Positions 43,718 through 54,031 are shown, counted from the first letter of the stretch. The stretch is DNA of 64,000 nt from Acidithiobacillus thiooxidans ATCC 19377 (GCF_009662475.1 NZ_CP045571.1:680501-744500), one strand, 5' to 3'. Program-made: numbers and translations. Notes: a model not told the origin generated them from the letters alone.

Positions 43718-44154
43718 GTCACGGTGCCGCAGATCCGACCATGCATCCGGAAGTGCAACTGTCCACTTCCAAGGGCTACTTTCTGGGTTTTGCCATTTCG
43801 GCTTTCCTGATGTTGGTGGCAACTTTTCTGGTGACCTCTCATTCGGTTCCACCTTTCGGTTTGTTGATGGTGATTTCAGTGTGTGCGGGAATTGCCGTGA
43901 TTGCCCAGATTTATTTCCTGCTGCATATCGATATTTCCGAGCACAATATCTGGAATACGGTGGCCCTGGTCCTGTTTATTCCTCTGTTCCTGATTACCAT
44001 CGGACTGACCTGGTGGATGTTCTCACAGCTGTATCTGCGGACCATGGATATGTCAGTGATGTCATCGGCCATGCAACCTGCCGTGCACGCATCAGCCACT
44101 CCCGGAATGGCAGCCATGCCGGGTATGAACGCTCATTCGGATTCAGGTAACTAA
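43714..44154 (+). CDS. cyoD: Quinol oxidase subunit IV with Met-rich tail
   Basis: A 146-aa protein with three membrane helices (about 25-45, 50-70, 80-105), assisting oxidase assembly. The body matches CyoD (GYFLGFAISAFLMLVATFLV; YFLLHIDISE). It is about 35 residues longer than usual: the C-terminal tail after the last helix is rich in Met, His and Ala (MDMSVMSSAMQPAVHASATP then GMAAMPGMNAHSDSGN). That tail might bind copper. ATG 43714 overlaps cyoC by 4 bp and is chosen over a start 15 nt upstream. Confidence 0.92.
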   Translation: MSHGAADPTMHPEVQLSTSKGYFLGFAISAFLMLVATFLVTSHSVPPFGLLMVISVCAGIAVIAQIYFLLHIDISEHNIWNTVALVLFIPLFLITIGLTWWMFSQLYLRTMDMSVMSSAMQPAVHASATPGMAAMPGMNAHSDSGN

Positions 44155-44165
44155 GGAGCACGAGA

Positions 44166-45104
44166 ATGGCTACGTCCCTGGGAGCAAAGCCCGCAGTAGT
44201 TTCGGATACAACACTTCCCCACGCCATAGAAGGGGAGATGACGCCGGCGGTGCGCATGATTGGCCGGATCATCACGGCCGGTCTGCTGCTGGCGGTGGCG
44301 GCAGGTCTCTGGCAGGGTTTCAGCAGTCACGGACTGCTGAATGGCCTGGTCAACGGCCTCAAGGCCAGCGAAGTCGGCTTTGCCATGGTCCTGATCCTGC
44401 TCGGCAGCATCGTCGAAGGCTTCGGTTATGGCCTGTCTCTGGGGACCAAGTGGCCCTACACCCGCAATATTGTTGTGCTGATGGTCCGGGGTGACCCGGA
44501 AGCCGCCCATCGGGTCGTCGCCACCCTGGTCGGACTGGTTGCCCTGGCACTGGTCATTCTCGCCCCCACGGTCACCACCATCAGTGGTCTGATTCTGATT
44601 GTCGTGACCGCCCTGTTTGGCATGGGCACCCTCTACGTGCTCGCCGGTCGGGCCCCGGCTTTTGTGCACGGCACCCATGGCCTGCTGGCTTATGGCGTGT
44701 TCCTGGTTTACCTCACCGGGCTGGCCTACCCCGGTCTCAATTTCTGGACTTATCTCGGTGCCATGGGCGCGCTCCATGCCCTGCTGCTCGCGGTCTTTCT
44801 GGGGGGCATGACCACCGGACAACGCGGCTTCGGCACCGCGATCGGCGCCTTCGTACAACCCCGGAAAGCCTCGCAGTGGACCATTGCCGCCCACATCACG
44901 GCGGGCCTCATTCTGGTCGCCACTCTGGGCTACATGATGCCCGCCTACCCGATTGCCTTCTATCTGGCTGTCGGGCAGTTCGCGGTTGGATTTTTACTTT
45001 TTCACGCCGTCAGCCTCAAACCCAAAGACCCCGGCATCATGGTCGCCTTTCACCAGAGCATGGTACTGCTCATGGCCCTGGCCATTGTCCTGGTCTGGCG
45101 CTGA
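44166..45104 (+). CDS. ctaA: CtaA/Cox15-like haem A synthase homologue
   Basis: A 312-aa protein with about eight membrane helices arranged as two four-helix halves. Four His residues at the expected places are visible (AAHRVVATLVG, HGTHGLLAYG, AAHITAGLIL, AFHQSMVLLMAL), as in CtaA where they ligate haems. The sequence is otherwise divergent. If active it converts haem O to haem A, which would make the adjacent oxidase aa3- or ba3-like rather than bo3. GC content jumps here compared with cyoD, and the bias continues into ctaB. Confidence 0.75.
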   Translation: MATSLGAKPAVVSDTTLPHAIEGEMTPAVRMIGRIITAGLLLAVAAGLWQGFSSHGLLNGLVNGLKASEVGFAMVLILLGSIVEGFGYGLSLGTKWPYTRNIVVLMVRGDPEAAHRVVATLVGLVALALVILAPTVTTISGLILIVVTALFGMGTLYVLAGRAPAFVHGTHGLLAYGVFLVYLTGLAYPGLNFWTYLGAMGALHALLLAVFLGGMTTGQRGFGTAIGAFVQPRKASQWTIAAHITAGLILVATLGYMMPAYPIAFYLAVGQFAVGFLLFHAVSLKPKDPGIMVAFHQSMVLLMALAIVLVWR

Positions 45105-45125
45105 GACACGGCTACAGGAACCCGC

Positions 45126-46106
45126 ATGAAAAGTCACGTGATCACCGCTACCCCCAGCGACCCCGACGGCCTTCTGTCGGCCGCAGGAACAGAAGCCGCC
45201 CGCCACCAGAATTTTCGCCCCGGCCTCTTTCTCCATGACCTCTGGGTCCTGGCCAAAGCCCGGGTCGTCTCCCTGCTGGTCTTCACCGCCGCCGTCGGCG
45301 AAATACTCGCCCCCAACGCCCTGATCCACTGGCAGTCCGCTCTCGCCGGACTGTTCGGCATTGCCCTGGCCGGTGGTGCGGGCGGCGTGCTCAACCAGAT
45401 CGTCGAACCGGACCTCGACCAGCACATGCGCCGCACCCTGCACCGGCCGCTGGCCGAAGGCCGCATCAGCCGCCGGGGCGCCATCGTCTACGCCGTTCTG
45501 CTCATGACCGCCGCCATTGCCATTCTCGCCTGGGGCACCAACCCCCTGACCCTGATTCTGACCCTGGCCGGCACCGTGGGCTACGGCGTGGTCTACACTC
45601 TCTACCTCAAACCCAGCACCCCCTGGAACATCGTCTGGGGTGGGCTGGCGGGTGCCCTGCCCCCCCTGATTGGCTGGACCGCCATCACCGGCAGCATCGC
45701 TGCCCTCCCGGTGGTTCTGGTCCTGCTGGTGTTTGTCTGGACCCCCGCGCACTTCTGGCCCCTGGCCATCAACTGCCGGCGCGACTACGCCAAAGCCTGC
45801 ATACCCATGCTGCCCTGCACCCACGGCATCGACCGGACCCGCAAGGAAGTCCTGAACTACGCCATCCTCACCTGGGTAGTCAGCATGATCCCGGCGTTTC
45901 TGACCGGAGACTGGATTTATGGTGGCATTGCCTGGCTCTCGGGCGCCTGGTTTGTGGGCATGGCCTTGCGCCTGAAAGCCCTGCCCGAAGGCCAGGAAAT
46001 GGATCAATACGCCCGCAGCATGTTCGCTTATTCCATCTCTTATCTGTTTTTGCTTTATACTGCCCTGATCCTTGGTAAACTAGTGATGGGTTATGGCTTC
46101 TTCTGA
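45126..46106 (+). CDS. ctaB: Protoheme IX farnesyltransferase (haem O synthase)
   Basis: A 326-aa UbiA-superfamily membrane enzyme that farnesylates haem B to haem O. The diphosphate/Mg motif is LNQIVEPDLDQHMRRT near residue 98, followed by RPLAEGRIS; a second motif is AINCRRDYAKACIPMLP. About nine helices are visible. It is strongly GC-rich (up to roughly 75 percent in single lines near 45420) in contrast to cyoB and the MFS gene. It overlaps the MFS gene start by 14 bp. Confidence 0.94.
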   Translation: MKSHVITATPSDPDGLLSAAGTEAARHQNFRPGLFLHDLWVLAKARVVSLLVFTAAVGEILAPNALIHWQSALAGLFGIALAGGAGGVLNQIVEPDLDQHMRRTLHRPLAEGRISRRGAIVYAVLLMTAAIAILAWGTNPLTLILTLAGTVGYGVVYTLYLKPSTPWNIVWGGLAGALPPLIGWTAITGSIAALPVVLVLLVFVWTPAHFWPLAINCRRDYAKACIPMLPCTHGIDRTRKEVLNYAILTWVVSMIPAFLTGDWIYGGIAWLSGAWFVGMALRLKALPEGQEMDQYARSMFAYSISYLFLLYTALILGKLVMGYGFF

Positions 46107-47325
46107 AAAACGCCGTGGACGGGTGAAAGGCCCGTCCATGAGTCCGCAGGAAAAACGGGCTGTCAGTGGCCTGAGCTTTATTTATGTCGCGCGCATGCTC
46201 GGCCTGTTTATGCTCATGCCAGTGCTGGCCCTCGATAATGACCAGTTACGATACAGTACGCCCCTGTTGCTGGGTCTGGCTATTGGAGTTTACGGGCTTG
46301 CCCAGGCTGCTTTGCAATTTCCTTTCGGGGCAGCCTCCGACCGCTTTGGACGGAAAAAGGTGCTGGTTTTCGGCATCATCCTTTTTATTCTGGGCTCATT
46401 GCTGGGCGCAGTGACCCACAATATTTATGGCATTATTCTGGCGCGGTTACTGCAAGGTGCCGGTGCCGTGTCTTCGGTGCTTCTGGCTACGGCTGGAGAC
46501 CTGACCGGCGATCAGCATCGTACCAAAGCCATGGCGGCCATTGGTGGCAGTATTGCTGTTGCCTATGTGCTGGGTATTGCTATCGGTCCGGTATTTTACG
46601 GACTTTGGGGTTTGACCGGGGTGTTCCTGGTAGCGGCGGCACTGGGAGTGCTGGCGCTATATCCGCTCTGGAAAATTATTCCACCTATTGCGCACGCGCA
46701 GCAGAATCGTATGGGTAGCTGGGCGGATGCCATGAAAATGTTCCGCCATCCACCGGTACTCACGGCCAGTGTTGGAATTTTCATTTTGCAGATGGTTCTG
46801 GGTGCGAGCTTTGTGGTGCTTTCTCCAGAACTGGTCAATGCCATGCACATTCCCGAAAGTGGCATCTGGGAAGTGTATTTGCCGGTCATGCTGCTTTCGG
46901 TGCTGCTCATGCTGTTTCCGGTAATTTATGCGGAAAAAAACAAGCAACACGGGCAGATGCTGATTGTCAGCGGTCTCGCCATTGCGGTTGGAGCCCTGAT
47001 TATGGGACTGGAATCCGGAAATTTTTGGCCCGTAGGTATTGGCGCGGTTATTTTCTTTGCCGGCTATAATATTGCTTCGGCAATATTGCCTTCGATGATG
47101 AGCCGCAGCACCCTTCCCGAACAGCGTGGTGCCTCCAGTGGCGTGTATTCCATGATGCAGTTTCTGGGTATTTTTGTGGGCGGGGTGTTGGGAGGATGGG
47201 GTCTTGGCCTCGCGGGAGATCAAGGCGTGTTTTACATTCTCACCGCAGTGGGTATTATTCTGGCGATTCAGAGCTGGAATGGTAAACGCATGGCCTTATT
47301 ACTTGCTCCGGATAGTCATTCCTGA
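46093..47325 (+). CDS. Major facilitator superfamily transporter, YajR-like
   Basis: A 410-aa protein with 12 membrane helices. The MFS signature between helices 2 and 3 is GAASDRFGRKKVLVFG, and the motif C-like stretch is AYVLGIAIGPVFYG. The N-terminal region (RVKGPSMSPQEKRA) is basic. Substrate unknown. The ATG at 46093 overlaps ctaB by 14 bp; an internal ATG at 46138 in frame is an alternative. The position suggests a link to oxidase assembly or metal handling, but nothing in the sequence proves it. Confidence 0.85.
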   Translation: MASSEKRRGRVKGPSMSPQEKRAVSGLSFIYVARMLGLFMLMPVLALDNDQLRYSTPLLLGLAIGVYGLAQAALQFPFGAASDRFGRKKVLVFGIILFILGSLLGAVTHNIYGIILARLLQGAGAVSSVLLATAGDLTGDQHRTKAMAAIGGSIAVAYVLGIAIGPVFYGLWGLTGVFLVAAALGVLALYPLWKIIPPIAHAQQNRMGSWADAMKMFRHPPVLTASVGIFILQMVLGASFVVLSPELVNAMHIPESGIWEVYLPVMLLSVLLMLFPVIYAEKNKQHGQMLIVSGLAIAVGALIMGLESGNFWPVGIGAVIFFAGYNIASAILPSMMSRSTLPEQRGASSGVYSMMQFLGIFVGGVLGGWGLGLAGDQGVFYILTAVGIILAIQSWNGKRMALLLAPDSHS

Positions 47326-47344
47326 ACTTTCCCAAGCACAGTTT

Positions 47345-48175
47345 TTAGCCGCCTATCAGCAATGCCAGCGCCCCGAAACCGATGCAGTAAATTCCGAAGG
47401 GGCGCAAGGCGGTAACTTCGTGTTTGTGGAAGTAATGCATCAGAAACCAGACTGAACCCCAGGCACAAAGTCCAGCGAGGGCCCCTGCCAGGAAAATGGT
47501 TCCCAACAAGCCGCTGTGCATGTGGGCGTGAAAAAGTTTGGGTACTTCCAACGCACCGGCAGCCGCAATAATCGGTGTTGCCAGTAAAAAGGAAAAACGG
47601 GCAGAGTTTTCATAATCCAGTCCTACGCCAATCCCGGCCACCAGAGTGGCACCTGAACGGGAAAACCCGGGAATCAGAGCCATGGATTGAGCAAAGCCAA
47701 TAATGATGGCGCGCATCCAGCTTAGGTTATCCAGTGAATGACTGGGATGACGGGAGCGTAATCGGTCACCCCAGATCAGCATGATTCCGTTTGCCATCAA
47801 TGCAACGGCCGCAAAAGTGAAACCGCCAAAAAGATAGCGGATTTTATGGGCGAGAAGGAGGCCGAGAAGACCCGCAGGAATGGAAGCAACGAATAGTATC
47901 CACAATAATCGCGATTGGGGATTGCTGGGCTTGCCCCGCGCCCGTACAAAGCCACCAATCAGGGCTGCCCAGTCTTTCCAGAAAAACAGCAGGAGAGCGG
48001 CGGCGGTGGCAAGATGCAGGACCACCACAAAAGGCAAAAACCAGTCCGCGTCGCGATTGATGGGCCAGTGCAGCAGGGCCGGAACGAGAATAATGTGCCC
48101 GAGGCTGGAGATGGGAAACAGCTCGGTAACCCCTTGCAGCATGGCCAGCAACAACAGGTAGATATGATGGATCAC
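47345..48175 (-). CDS. uppP: Undecaprenyl-diphosphatase
   Basis: A 276-aa membrane enzyme (BacA/UppP) that recycles the lipid carrier for peptidoglycan. The two catalytic motifs are present: GVTELFPISSLGHIILV near the N-terminus and PGFSRSGATLVAGIGVGLD near residue 160. Eight hydrophobic helices are visible. It is last of the carA-carB-greA-uppP group on the minus strand, 24 bp after greA, and converges on the MFS gene. Confidence 0.95.
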   Translation of the reverse strand: MIHHIYLLLLAMLQGVTELFPISSLGHIILVPALLHWPINRDADWFLPFVVVLHLATAAALLLFFWKDWAALIGGFVRARGKPSNPQSRLLWILFVASIPAGLLGLLLAHKIRYLFGGFTFAAVALMANGIMLIWGDRLRSRHPSHSLDNLSWMRAIIIGFAQSMALIPGFSRSGATLVAGIGVGLDYENSARFSFLLATPIIAAAGALEVPKLFHAHMHSGLLGTIFLAGALAGLCAWGSVWFLMHYFHKHEVTALRPFGIYCIGFGALALLIGG

Positions 48176-48199
48176 GATAGGATGCTCTTAGGCTGGTTT

Positions 48200-48676
48200 T
48201 TATTCGTAGCGTACGGCGAGAATGGTGTACTCGCGGGCACCTGCAGGGGCGCGCACTTCTACCAGATCGCCTTCGTGTTTACCAATCAGGGCGCGGGCAA
48301 TGGGCGAACTGATGGAAATTTTATTTTCCTTAATGTCCGCTTCGGCATCTCCTACAATCTGATAAGTTACTTCCTTGCCTTCTGCGTCTTCCAGCTCGAC
48401 AGTTGCAGCAAATACAATTTTTCCACCGGTATTCAGCGTCTTGGGGTCTATGACCTGGGCGCGGGAGAGAAAATCCTCCACCTCACGAATGCGTCCTTCA
48501 ATAAACGCCTGCTGTTCCTTGGCGGCGTCATATTCGGCATTTTCCGAAAGGTCGCCCTTGGCACGGGCTTCGGCAATAGCCTCAATGACGGCGGGCCGTT
48601 CTACGGATTTCAGCCGTTGTAATTCTTCGCGCAAACGTTGTGCGCCGATGACAGTCATGGGGACTTTATCGCTCAT
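48200..48676 (-). CDS. greA: Transcription elongation factor GreA
   Basis: A 158-aa factor that enters the RNA polymerase channel and triggers cleavage of backtracked RNA. The N-terminal coiled coil ([20 protein letters not shown] ... [20 protein letters not shown]) carries the acidic tip, and the C-terminal FKBP-like domain has [20 protein letters not shown]. It follows carB by 18 bp, the common carAB-greA order in proteobacteria. Confidence 0.96.
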   Translation of the reverse strand: MSDKVPMTVIGAQRLREELQRLKSVERPAVIEAIAEARAKGDLSENAEYDAAKEQQAFIEGRIREVEDFLSRAQVIDPKTLNTGGKIVFAATVELEDAEGKEVTYQIVGDAEADIKENKISISSPIARALIGKHEGDLVEVRAPAGAREYTILAVRYE

Positions 48677-48694
48677 GTTAACCTCTCGTACTGG

Positions 48695-51600
48695 TTAGTT
48701 TTGTTGCAAATCCTGGAGACGAAGAACACTGCGCTCTTCCCGCATCAGGGCACGAATAGCTTCCGCCCCCGCAATGGCACCTGCCAGAGTGGTGTAATAG
48801 GTCAGGCCCATTTGTAAGGCAGCCCGGCGGATACTGAAGGAATCACGCACAGACTGACGCTCATCCACGGTATTAATGATGATTTGTACTTTACCATTTT
48901 TGATGGCATCTACAATGTGCGGCCGACCTTCGGTCACCTTGTTGACTGTGCTTACTTCCAGACCCTGCTGGCGGAGGTGTTCGGCCGTCCCTTTGGTGGC
49001 GATCAGTTGAAAACCCAGGTGGGCCAAGGTGCGAGCAGCAGGGGTGAGTTTGACTTTGTCGGCATCGCGGACGCTGATAAATACGGTTCCGGAGGATGGA
49101 AAATGCTCACCGGCACCCATTTGCGCCTTGAGAAAAGCCTCACCAAAGCTGGCCCCGATGCCCATGACCTCGCCGGTAGATTTCATTTCGGGCCCTAGCA
49201 AAATATCGACGCCCGGGAATTTGATGAAAGGAAATACGGCTTCCTTGACGCTGAAATGCGGAGGATTGGGGATTTCGGGTATGCCTTGGGTTTTCAGGCT
49301 CTGGCCGGTCATGCAGCGTGAGGCAATTTTAGCCAGTTGCCAGCCCGTGGCCTTCGAGACAAATGGCACGGTCCGGGATGCGCGGGGATTAACTTCAAGG
49401 ACGTAAATCCGGTCTTCCTGCACGGCAAACTGGCAGTTCATGAGGCCAACCACACCCAAAGCCAGAGCCAGTTCCACGGTTTGCCGCCGCAATTCAATCT
49501 GGATGTTTTCAGGGAGAGAGTAGGGCGGCAAACAGCAGGCCGAGTCGCCGCTATGAACGCCAGCCTGCTCAATATGTTCCATGATCCCTGCAACAATGAC
49601 CTGGCCATCCTGGTCGGCAACGGCATCGATGTCCACTTCCAGAGCATCATTGAGAAAGCGGTCCAGGAGAATGGGCTGATCGTTGGAAATACGGACGGCT
49701 TCTTCCATGTAACGCTGCAGGTCTGCTTCAGCGTAAACAATACGCATGGCCCGGCCACCCAGTACATAGGAGGGACGAACAACCAGCGGATAACCCAGTT
49801 CCCTGGCTTTGCTCAATGCTTCCGGGGCGCTGCGGGCAATGGCGTTTTCCGGCTGGCGGAGACCCAGGCGCTGCAGCAGTTGCTGAAAGCGTTCGCGATC
49901 TTCAGCCAGATCAATGGAATCCGGAGTCGTACCGATGATGGGTACGCCGGCTGCTTCAAGATCGTTGGCCAGTTTGAGAGGGGTCTGGCCGCCAAACTGA
50001 ACAATGACGCCCTGAGGTTTTTCCACTGCGACAATTTCCAGCACGTCTTCCAGGGTCAGGGGCTCAAAATAAAGGCGATCGGAAGTGTCATAATCGGTAG
50101 ACACGGTTTCCGGATTGCAGTTGACCATAATGGTTTCAAAACCATCGGCATGGAGTGCCATGCTGGCATGGACGCAACAGTAGTCAAACTCAATACCCTG
50201 ACCAATGCGATTGGGACCACCGCCCAAAATCATGATTTTGGGTTTGCTTCCAGGCTCCGCCTCACATTCCATTTCATAAGTGGAGTAAAGATAGGGCGTT
50301 GGCGAATGAAATTCTGCCGCACAGGTATCTACGCGCTTGTAAACGGGGCGAATGCCCAGTTTGTGGCGCTGTTCGCGCATTTGGGATTCACGGCAGCCCA
50401 GTAGTCGGGCCAGGCGACGATCCGAAAAACCCATGGCCTTGAGTGCCCGCAAGTGGGGTGCATCGAGGCTCGCCAGAGGCATTCCACGCAGTTTTTCTTC
50501 CTGTTGCACCAGCTCAATAATCTGTTCAAGAAACCAGGGATCTATATGTGTGATCTGCTGGATTTTGTCCTGATCCCAGCCCCGGCGGATGGCGTCGGCC
50601 AGGTACCAGAGGCGATCCGGACCGGCTATGCGCAGCTCCTGCTCGAGCTTCTGCAAGGTCTCTGGATCATTGCCCGGCAGTTTTTCATCCAGTCCATCGA
50701 CCCCGGTTTCGAGGCCGCGCAGGGCTTTTTGCAGGGATTCCTGAAAACTCCGGCCAATGGCCATCACTTCCCCCACAGATTTCATCTGGGTGGTCAGGTG
50801 CGCGTCGGCTTCCGGGAATTTTTCGAAAGCAAAGCGGGGTATTTTGGTGACTACATAGTCGATGGTCGGTTCAAAACTGGCAGGAGTGGCCTGGGTGATA
50901 TCATTGCGCAATTCGTCCAGGGTGTATCCCAGGGCCAGCTTGGCCGCAATTTTGGCAATGGGGAAGCCGGTAGCCTTGGATGCCAGGGCGGAGGAGCGGG
51001 AAACGCGCGGATTCATTTCGATGATAATCAGGCGACCATCCACCGGATTCACCGCAAACTGGACATTGGAACCGCCGGTGTCCACGCCAATGCGGCGCAG
51101 GACAGCTATGGAGGCGTCACGCATGCGCTGATATTCACGGTCAGTCAGGGTCTGGGCGGGGGCTACGGTAATAGAGTCACCGGTATGAATCCCCATGGGA
51201 TCCATGTTTTCGATAGAGCAGACAATAATACAATTATCTGCTTGATCCCGGACCACCTCCATTTCAAATTCTTTCCAGCCAATTATGGATTCTTCAATAA
51301 GAATTTCGTGGGTAGGGCTGGCCTCCAGACCCCGCGAGGCAATATCCTCAAACTCCTCGCGATTGTAGGCAATGCCGCCACCCGTGCCGCCGAGAGTGAA
51401 CGAAGGTCGAATAATGACCGGAAAACCAATATCTTCGGCAATTTGGCGGGCTCCGTCCATATCGTGCCCAAAAGCCGAACGCGCCACTTCCAGACCAATT
51501 TCCTGCATGGCTTTTTTGAACAGCCCCCGATCCTCGGCTTCGCGAATGGCTTCTACCGAGGCCCCGATCAGGCGCACTCCGAACTTTTCCAGAATACCTT

Positions 51601-51913
51601 CACGGTGCAGATCCAGCGCACAATTCAGAGCAGTCTGGCCACCCATCGTCGGCAAAATGGCATCCGGGCGCTCCATTTCGATGATGCGCGCTACTGTTTG
51701 CCACTCCACAGGCTCAATATAGGTCGCATCAGCCGTTTGCGCGTCGGTCATGATGGTCGCCGGATTGGAATTGACCAGAATGACGCGGCAGCCTTCCTCG
51801 CGCAATGCCTTGCAGGCTTGAACTCCCGAGTAATCAAATTCGCAGGCCTGACCAATGACAATGGGGCCGGCGCCAATCAGCAGGACGCTGTGAATATCTT
51901 GATGCTTAGGCAT
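48695..51913 (-). CDS. carB: Carbamoyl-phosphate synthase large subunit
   Basis: A 1072-aa enzyme making carbamoyl phosphate for arginine and pyrimidines. Two homologous ATP-grasp halves (about 1-550 and 551-935, each starting with a GAGPIVIGQ / GGGPNRIGQ loop) and a C-terminal allosteric domain (about 936-1072) are all present, with [10 protein letters not shown] and [14 protein letters not shown] 51913 is chosen with GGAG upstream; an ATG 30 nt earlier lies within the carA 3' end. It overlaps carA by 8 bp. Confidence 0.97.
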   Translation of the reverse strand: MPKHQDIHSVLLIGAGPIVIGQACEFDYSGVQACKALREEGCRVILVNSNPATIMTDAQTADATYIEPVEWQTVARIIEMERPDAILPTMGGQTALNCALDLHREGILEKFGVRLIGASVEAIREAEDRGLFKKAMQEIGLEVARSAFGHDMDGARQIAEDIGFPVIIRPSFTLGGTGGGIAYNREEFEDIASRGLEASPTHEILIEESIIGWKEFEMEVVRDQADNCIIVCSIENMDPMGIHTGDSITVAPAQTLTDREYQRMRDASIAVLRRIGVDTGGSNVQFAVNPVDGRLIIIEMNPRVSRSSALASKATGFPIAKIAAKLALGYTLDELRNDITQATPASFEPTIDYVVTKIPRFAFEKFPEADAHLTTQMKSVGEVMAIGRSFQESLQKALRGLETGVDGLDEKLPGNDPETLQKLEQELRIAGPDRLWYLADAIRRGWDQDKIQQITHIDPWFLEQIIELVQQEEKLRGMPLASLDAPHLRALKAMGFSDRRLARLLGCRESQMREQRHKLGIRPVYKRVDTCAAEFHSPTPYLYSTYEMECEAEPGSKPKIMILGGGPNRIGQGIEFDYCCVHASMALHADGFETIMVNCNPETVSTDYDTSDRLYFEPLTLEDVLEIVAVEKPQGVIVQFGGQTPLKLANDLEAAGVPIIGTTPDSIDLAEDRERFQQLLQRLGLRQPENAIARSAPEALSKARELGYPLVVRPSYVLGGRAMRIVYAEADLQRYMEEAVRISNDQPILLDRFLNDALEVDIDAVADQDGQVIVAGIMEHIEQAGVHSGDSACCLPPYSLPENIQIELRRQTVELALALGVVGLMNCQFAVQEDRIYVLEVNPRASRTVPFVSKATGWQLAKIASRCMTGQSLKTQGIPEIPNPPHFSVKEAVFPFIKFPGVDILLGPEMKSTGEVMGIGASFGEAFLKAQMGAGEHFPSSGTVFISVRDADKVKLTPAARTLAHLGFQLIATKGTAEHLRQQGLEVSTVNKVTEGRPHIVDAIKNGKVQIIINTVDERQSVRDSFSIRRAALQMGLTYYTTLAGAIAGAEAIRALMREERSVLRLQDLQQN

Positions 51914-53048
51914 GGGTTTGGGCTCCGTATTGATGCATGGCAACTACGAAATCATCAAAAATGATGCTGGCATCGTGGGGGCCGGGTCCTGCTTCCGGAT
52001 GTCCCTGAAAGGAAAAAACCGGGAGGCTGTTATGGGCCATACCCTGTAAACTGCCATCAAACAGGGAGGTATGCGTAATACGCACGCAGTCCGGCAAGCT
52101 TTGGGCGTCCACCGCAAACCCGTGGTTTTGACTGGTAATTAATACCCGACCCCTGCGCAGGTCTTTGACCGGATGATTGGCACCATGATGCCCGAATTTC
52201 ATTTTGATGGTTTTGGCACCCAAGGCGATGCCGAGTAGCTGATGTCCCAGACAGAGCCCAAAAGTGGGTATTCGTGCCGCAATGATGTCGCGCATGGCTT
52301 GCTGGGCATAATCGAGGGCCTCGGGATCTCCCGGCCCATTGGAGAACAGCACCCCATCCGGGCGCAGGGCGACGACTTCAGCTGCCGGTGTTTTGGCAGG
52401 CACCAGGGTAATCCGGCAGGCGCGGTCGGCGAGCAGACGCAATATATTATTCTTTTTGCCGAAATCGTAAACCACTACATGATATTGCGGATGGCTGACG
52501 GGCCGCGCCTGATAACCCTGTTCGGGCTGGCCACTGGCCAAAAGCCATTCCGAAGATTTTTGCGCTGCCACGTCCTGCACCAGATCCCGACCCAGCAAGC
52601 CGGGAAATTCGCGCGCGGCAGCCAGGGCTTCGCTTTCACTCACCTCAGCGCCAACCAGCAAAGCCGCATTCTGAGCGCCGCCATTGCGCAGGCGGCGGGT
52701 GAGTGCGCGGGTATCGATACCGGCAATGGCGGGAATACCCTGCTGGGTCAGAAAATCGGGGAGCGTCTGGGTACTGCGCCAGTTACTGGGGGTACGAGGT
52801 AAATTACGCAGTACCAGAGCCGAGCAGAATATTTTTGATCCTTCCATGTCTTCGGGGTTGATCCCGGTGTTGCCAATATGCGGATAGGTCAAGGTCACGA
52901 TTTGGCCGCGATAGGAAGGATCCGTCAAGATTTCCTGGTAACCCGTCATCGCTGTATTAAAACAGATTTCACCGACGGCCAGACCCTTGCTGCCAAAGCC
53001 TGTACCCCGGTAGATACTGCCGTCTGCCAATGCCAGGACCGCCTGCAC
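51906..53048 (-). CDS. carA: Carbamoyl-phosphate synthase small subunit
   Basis: A 380-aa glutaminase subunit passing ammonia to CarB. The class I amidotransferase triad is visible: Cys in [16 protein letters not shown] and His/Glu in [13 protein letters not shown]. The N-terminal CPSase_sm_chain ([15 protein letters not shown] ... [17 protein letters not shown]) is intact. The GTG at 53048 has GAGGTGAG directly upstream and matches the family start; the frame extends further upstream only through the leader. Preceded by a promoter and an intrinsic terminator. Confidence 0.96.
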   Translation of the reverse strand: MQAVLALADGSIYRGTGFGSKGLAVGEICFNTAMTGYQEILTDPSYRGQIVTLTYPHIGNTGINPEDMEGSKIFCSALVLRNLPRTPSNWRSTQTLPDFLTQQGIPAIAGIDTRALTRRLRNGGAQNAALLVGAEVSESEALAAAREFPGLLGRDLVQDVAAQKSSEWLLASGQPEQGYQARPVSHPQYHVVVYDFGKKNNILRLLADRACRITLVPAKTPAAEVVALRPDGVLFSNGPGDPEALDYAQQAMRDIIAARIPTFGLCLGHQLLGIALGAKTIKMKFGHHGANHPVKDLRRGRVLITSQNHGFAVDAQSLPDCVRITHTSLFDGSLQGMAHNSLPVFSFQGHPEAGPGPHDASIIFDDFVVAMHQYGAQTHA

Positions 53049-53077
53049 TTTCTCACCTCGTCTACCATGGAAGATGC

Positions 53078-53145
53078 AAAAAAGGGAGGGTGTCCCCTCC
53101 CGCATAGATTGCCCGTATTCTAGGGATATGCCGGGCACTGGTCAA
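53078..53145 (-). promoter_or_regulatory. carA promoter with leader attenuator
   Basis: On the minus strand TTGACC (53140-53145), 17 nt, TAGAAT (53117-53122) predicts a start near 53110. Immediately after, GGGAGGG-GACA-CCCTCCC followed by six T (53101 down to 53078) forms a textbook intrinsic terminator 30 nt before the carA start. The nearest upstream gene is divergent, so the terminator has nothing else to terminate. Attenuation of carAB is the simplest reading. Confidence 0.75.
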
Positions 53146-53284
53146 CGCAGTTGTCGGCACATTCATTCCGAAAAAAGTGGCGGCGGTAAGCATTACACAA
53201 CGATAAGTGCTTGAGTGTGTGGAAAGTGATGTTAAGCTTGTGACCATGATCAGCTGTTCATAATTCCAAAAGGAGTGGTTCCGT

Positions 53285-54031
53285 ATGCGTCGCATTCAGA
53301 GTTCGTTGTTGTTTGCTGGAGTCGTGTTGGCCCTGTCTGGCTGTGGTTCAGCGACTAATAATGGCTTGGGTCCGCAGGCCGAAAATACTTATCCTGTGCC
53401 CTCGGCTATTAGCACGCCATCCAGCTACAGTGCACCCGCGCCTACCTTGCAGGTCCCTGCCCAGCCTCTGTCGCAGCCAAAAACTTTACCCGCTCCTTCG
53501 GCCCCCAGCGTGAATTATTCGTCTACGACTTTACCCTTGACGCCTCTGGCATCCTCCACCGCAGCCATATCCAGCGCCACGCAATCTGTCACCCTACCCG
53601 TCACCCGGACGGTGGAAAATGCCAAAAATTCTGCGAATCAGGCAGTGAGTAGTGCCCAAGGCGCAGTGCAGCAGCAGCTCAATACGGCAACGTCTTCCTT
53701 TTCTGGAAAGTGGCAGCAGGATATGGTCAAAGCTCGACAGGACAGCGCAAAATGTGCTGCTTTGAGTTCGACAGCGCAAAGTGACTGCTGGCAGAATGTG
53801 TCAACTTGGGCAAAAACGCGGGCTACGCAGTATCAGAGCATGAGCGCCACGGCGACTGGTGCTCAGGCACAGCAAATGCAATCCGCCGCCAAGTTTTTCG
53901 GTGTAACTGGTGAATGGGCCAGTGCCTGTAGTTCTCTCAGTGCTCAGTCTTGCGCGGAGTCACCGCTGATCAGCAAGATGCAGCAGTGGAAGGCTTCAGT
54001 GGGCATTCCCGGAACCACTGCCGGGCAATAA
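53285..54031 (+). CDS. Ser/Ala/Thr-rich lipoprotein of unknown function
   Basis: A 248-aa exported lipoprotein: signal peptide SSLLFAGVVLALSGC with the lipid-modified Cys at position 20 (lipobox LSGC). Residues ~25-110 are low-complexity, rich in Ser, Pro, Thr and Ala, probably an unfolded spacer. Residues ~110-245 look folded with several Cys (SAKCAAL, SDCWQN, WASACSSL, SCAESP) and helical amphipathic pattern. AAAGGAG precedes the ATG. I do not recognise a family. It is divergent from carA and stands alone. Confidence 0.8.
   Translation: MRRIQSSLLFAGVVLALSGCGSATNNGLGPQAENTYPVPSAISTPSSYSAPAPTLQVPAQPLSQPKTLPAPSAPSVNYSSTTLPLTPLASSTAAISSATQSVTLPVTRTVENAKNSANQAVSSAQGAVQQQLNTATSSFSGKWQQDMVKARQDSAKCAALSSTAQSDCWQNVSTWAKTRATQYQSMSATATGAQAQQMQSAAKFFGVTGEWASACSSLSAQSCAESPLISKMQQWKASVGIPGTTAGQ

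Noticed and set aside
44994-46007. 337-codon minus-strand frame opposite ctaA/ctaB
   Set aside because: Gly/Gln/Asp-rich nonsense typical of the antisense of GC-rich membrane genes; ctaB on the other strand is unmistakable.
50453-51964. 503-codon plus-strand frame opposite carB, and a 355-codon frame at 49337-50404
   Set aside because: Antisense shadows of carB; the composition and lack of family motifs show they are by-products of codon bias.
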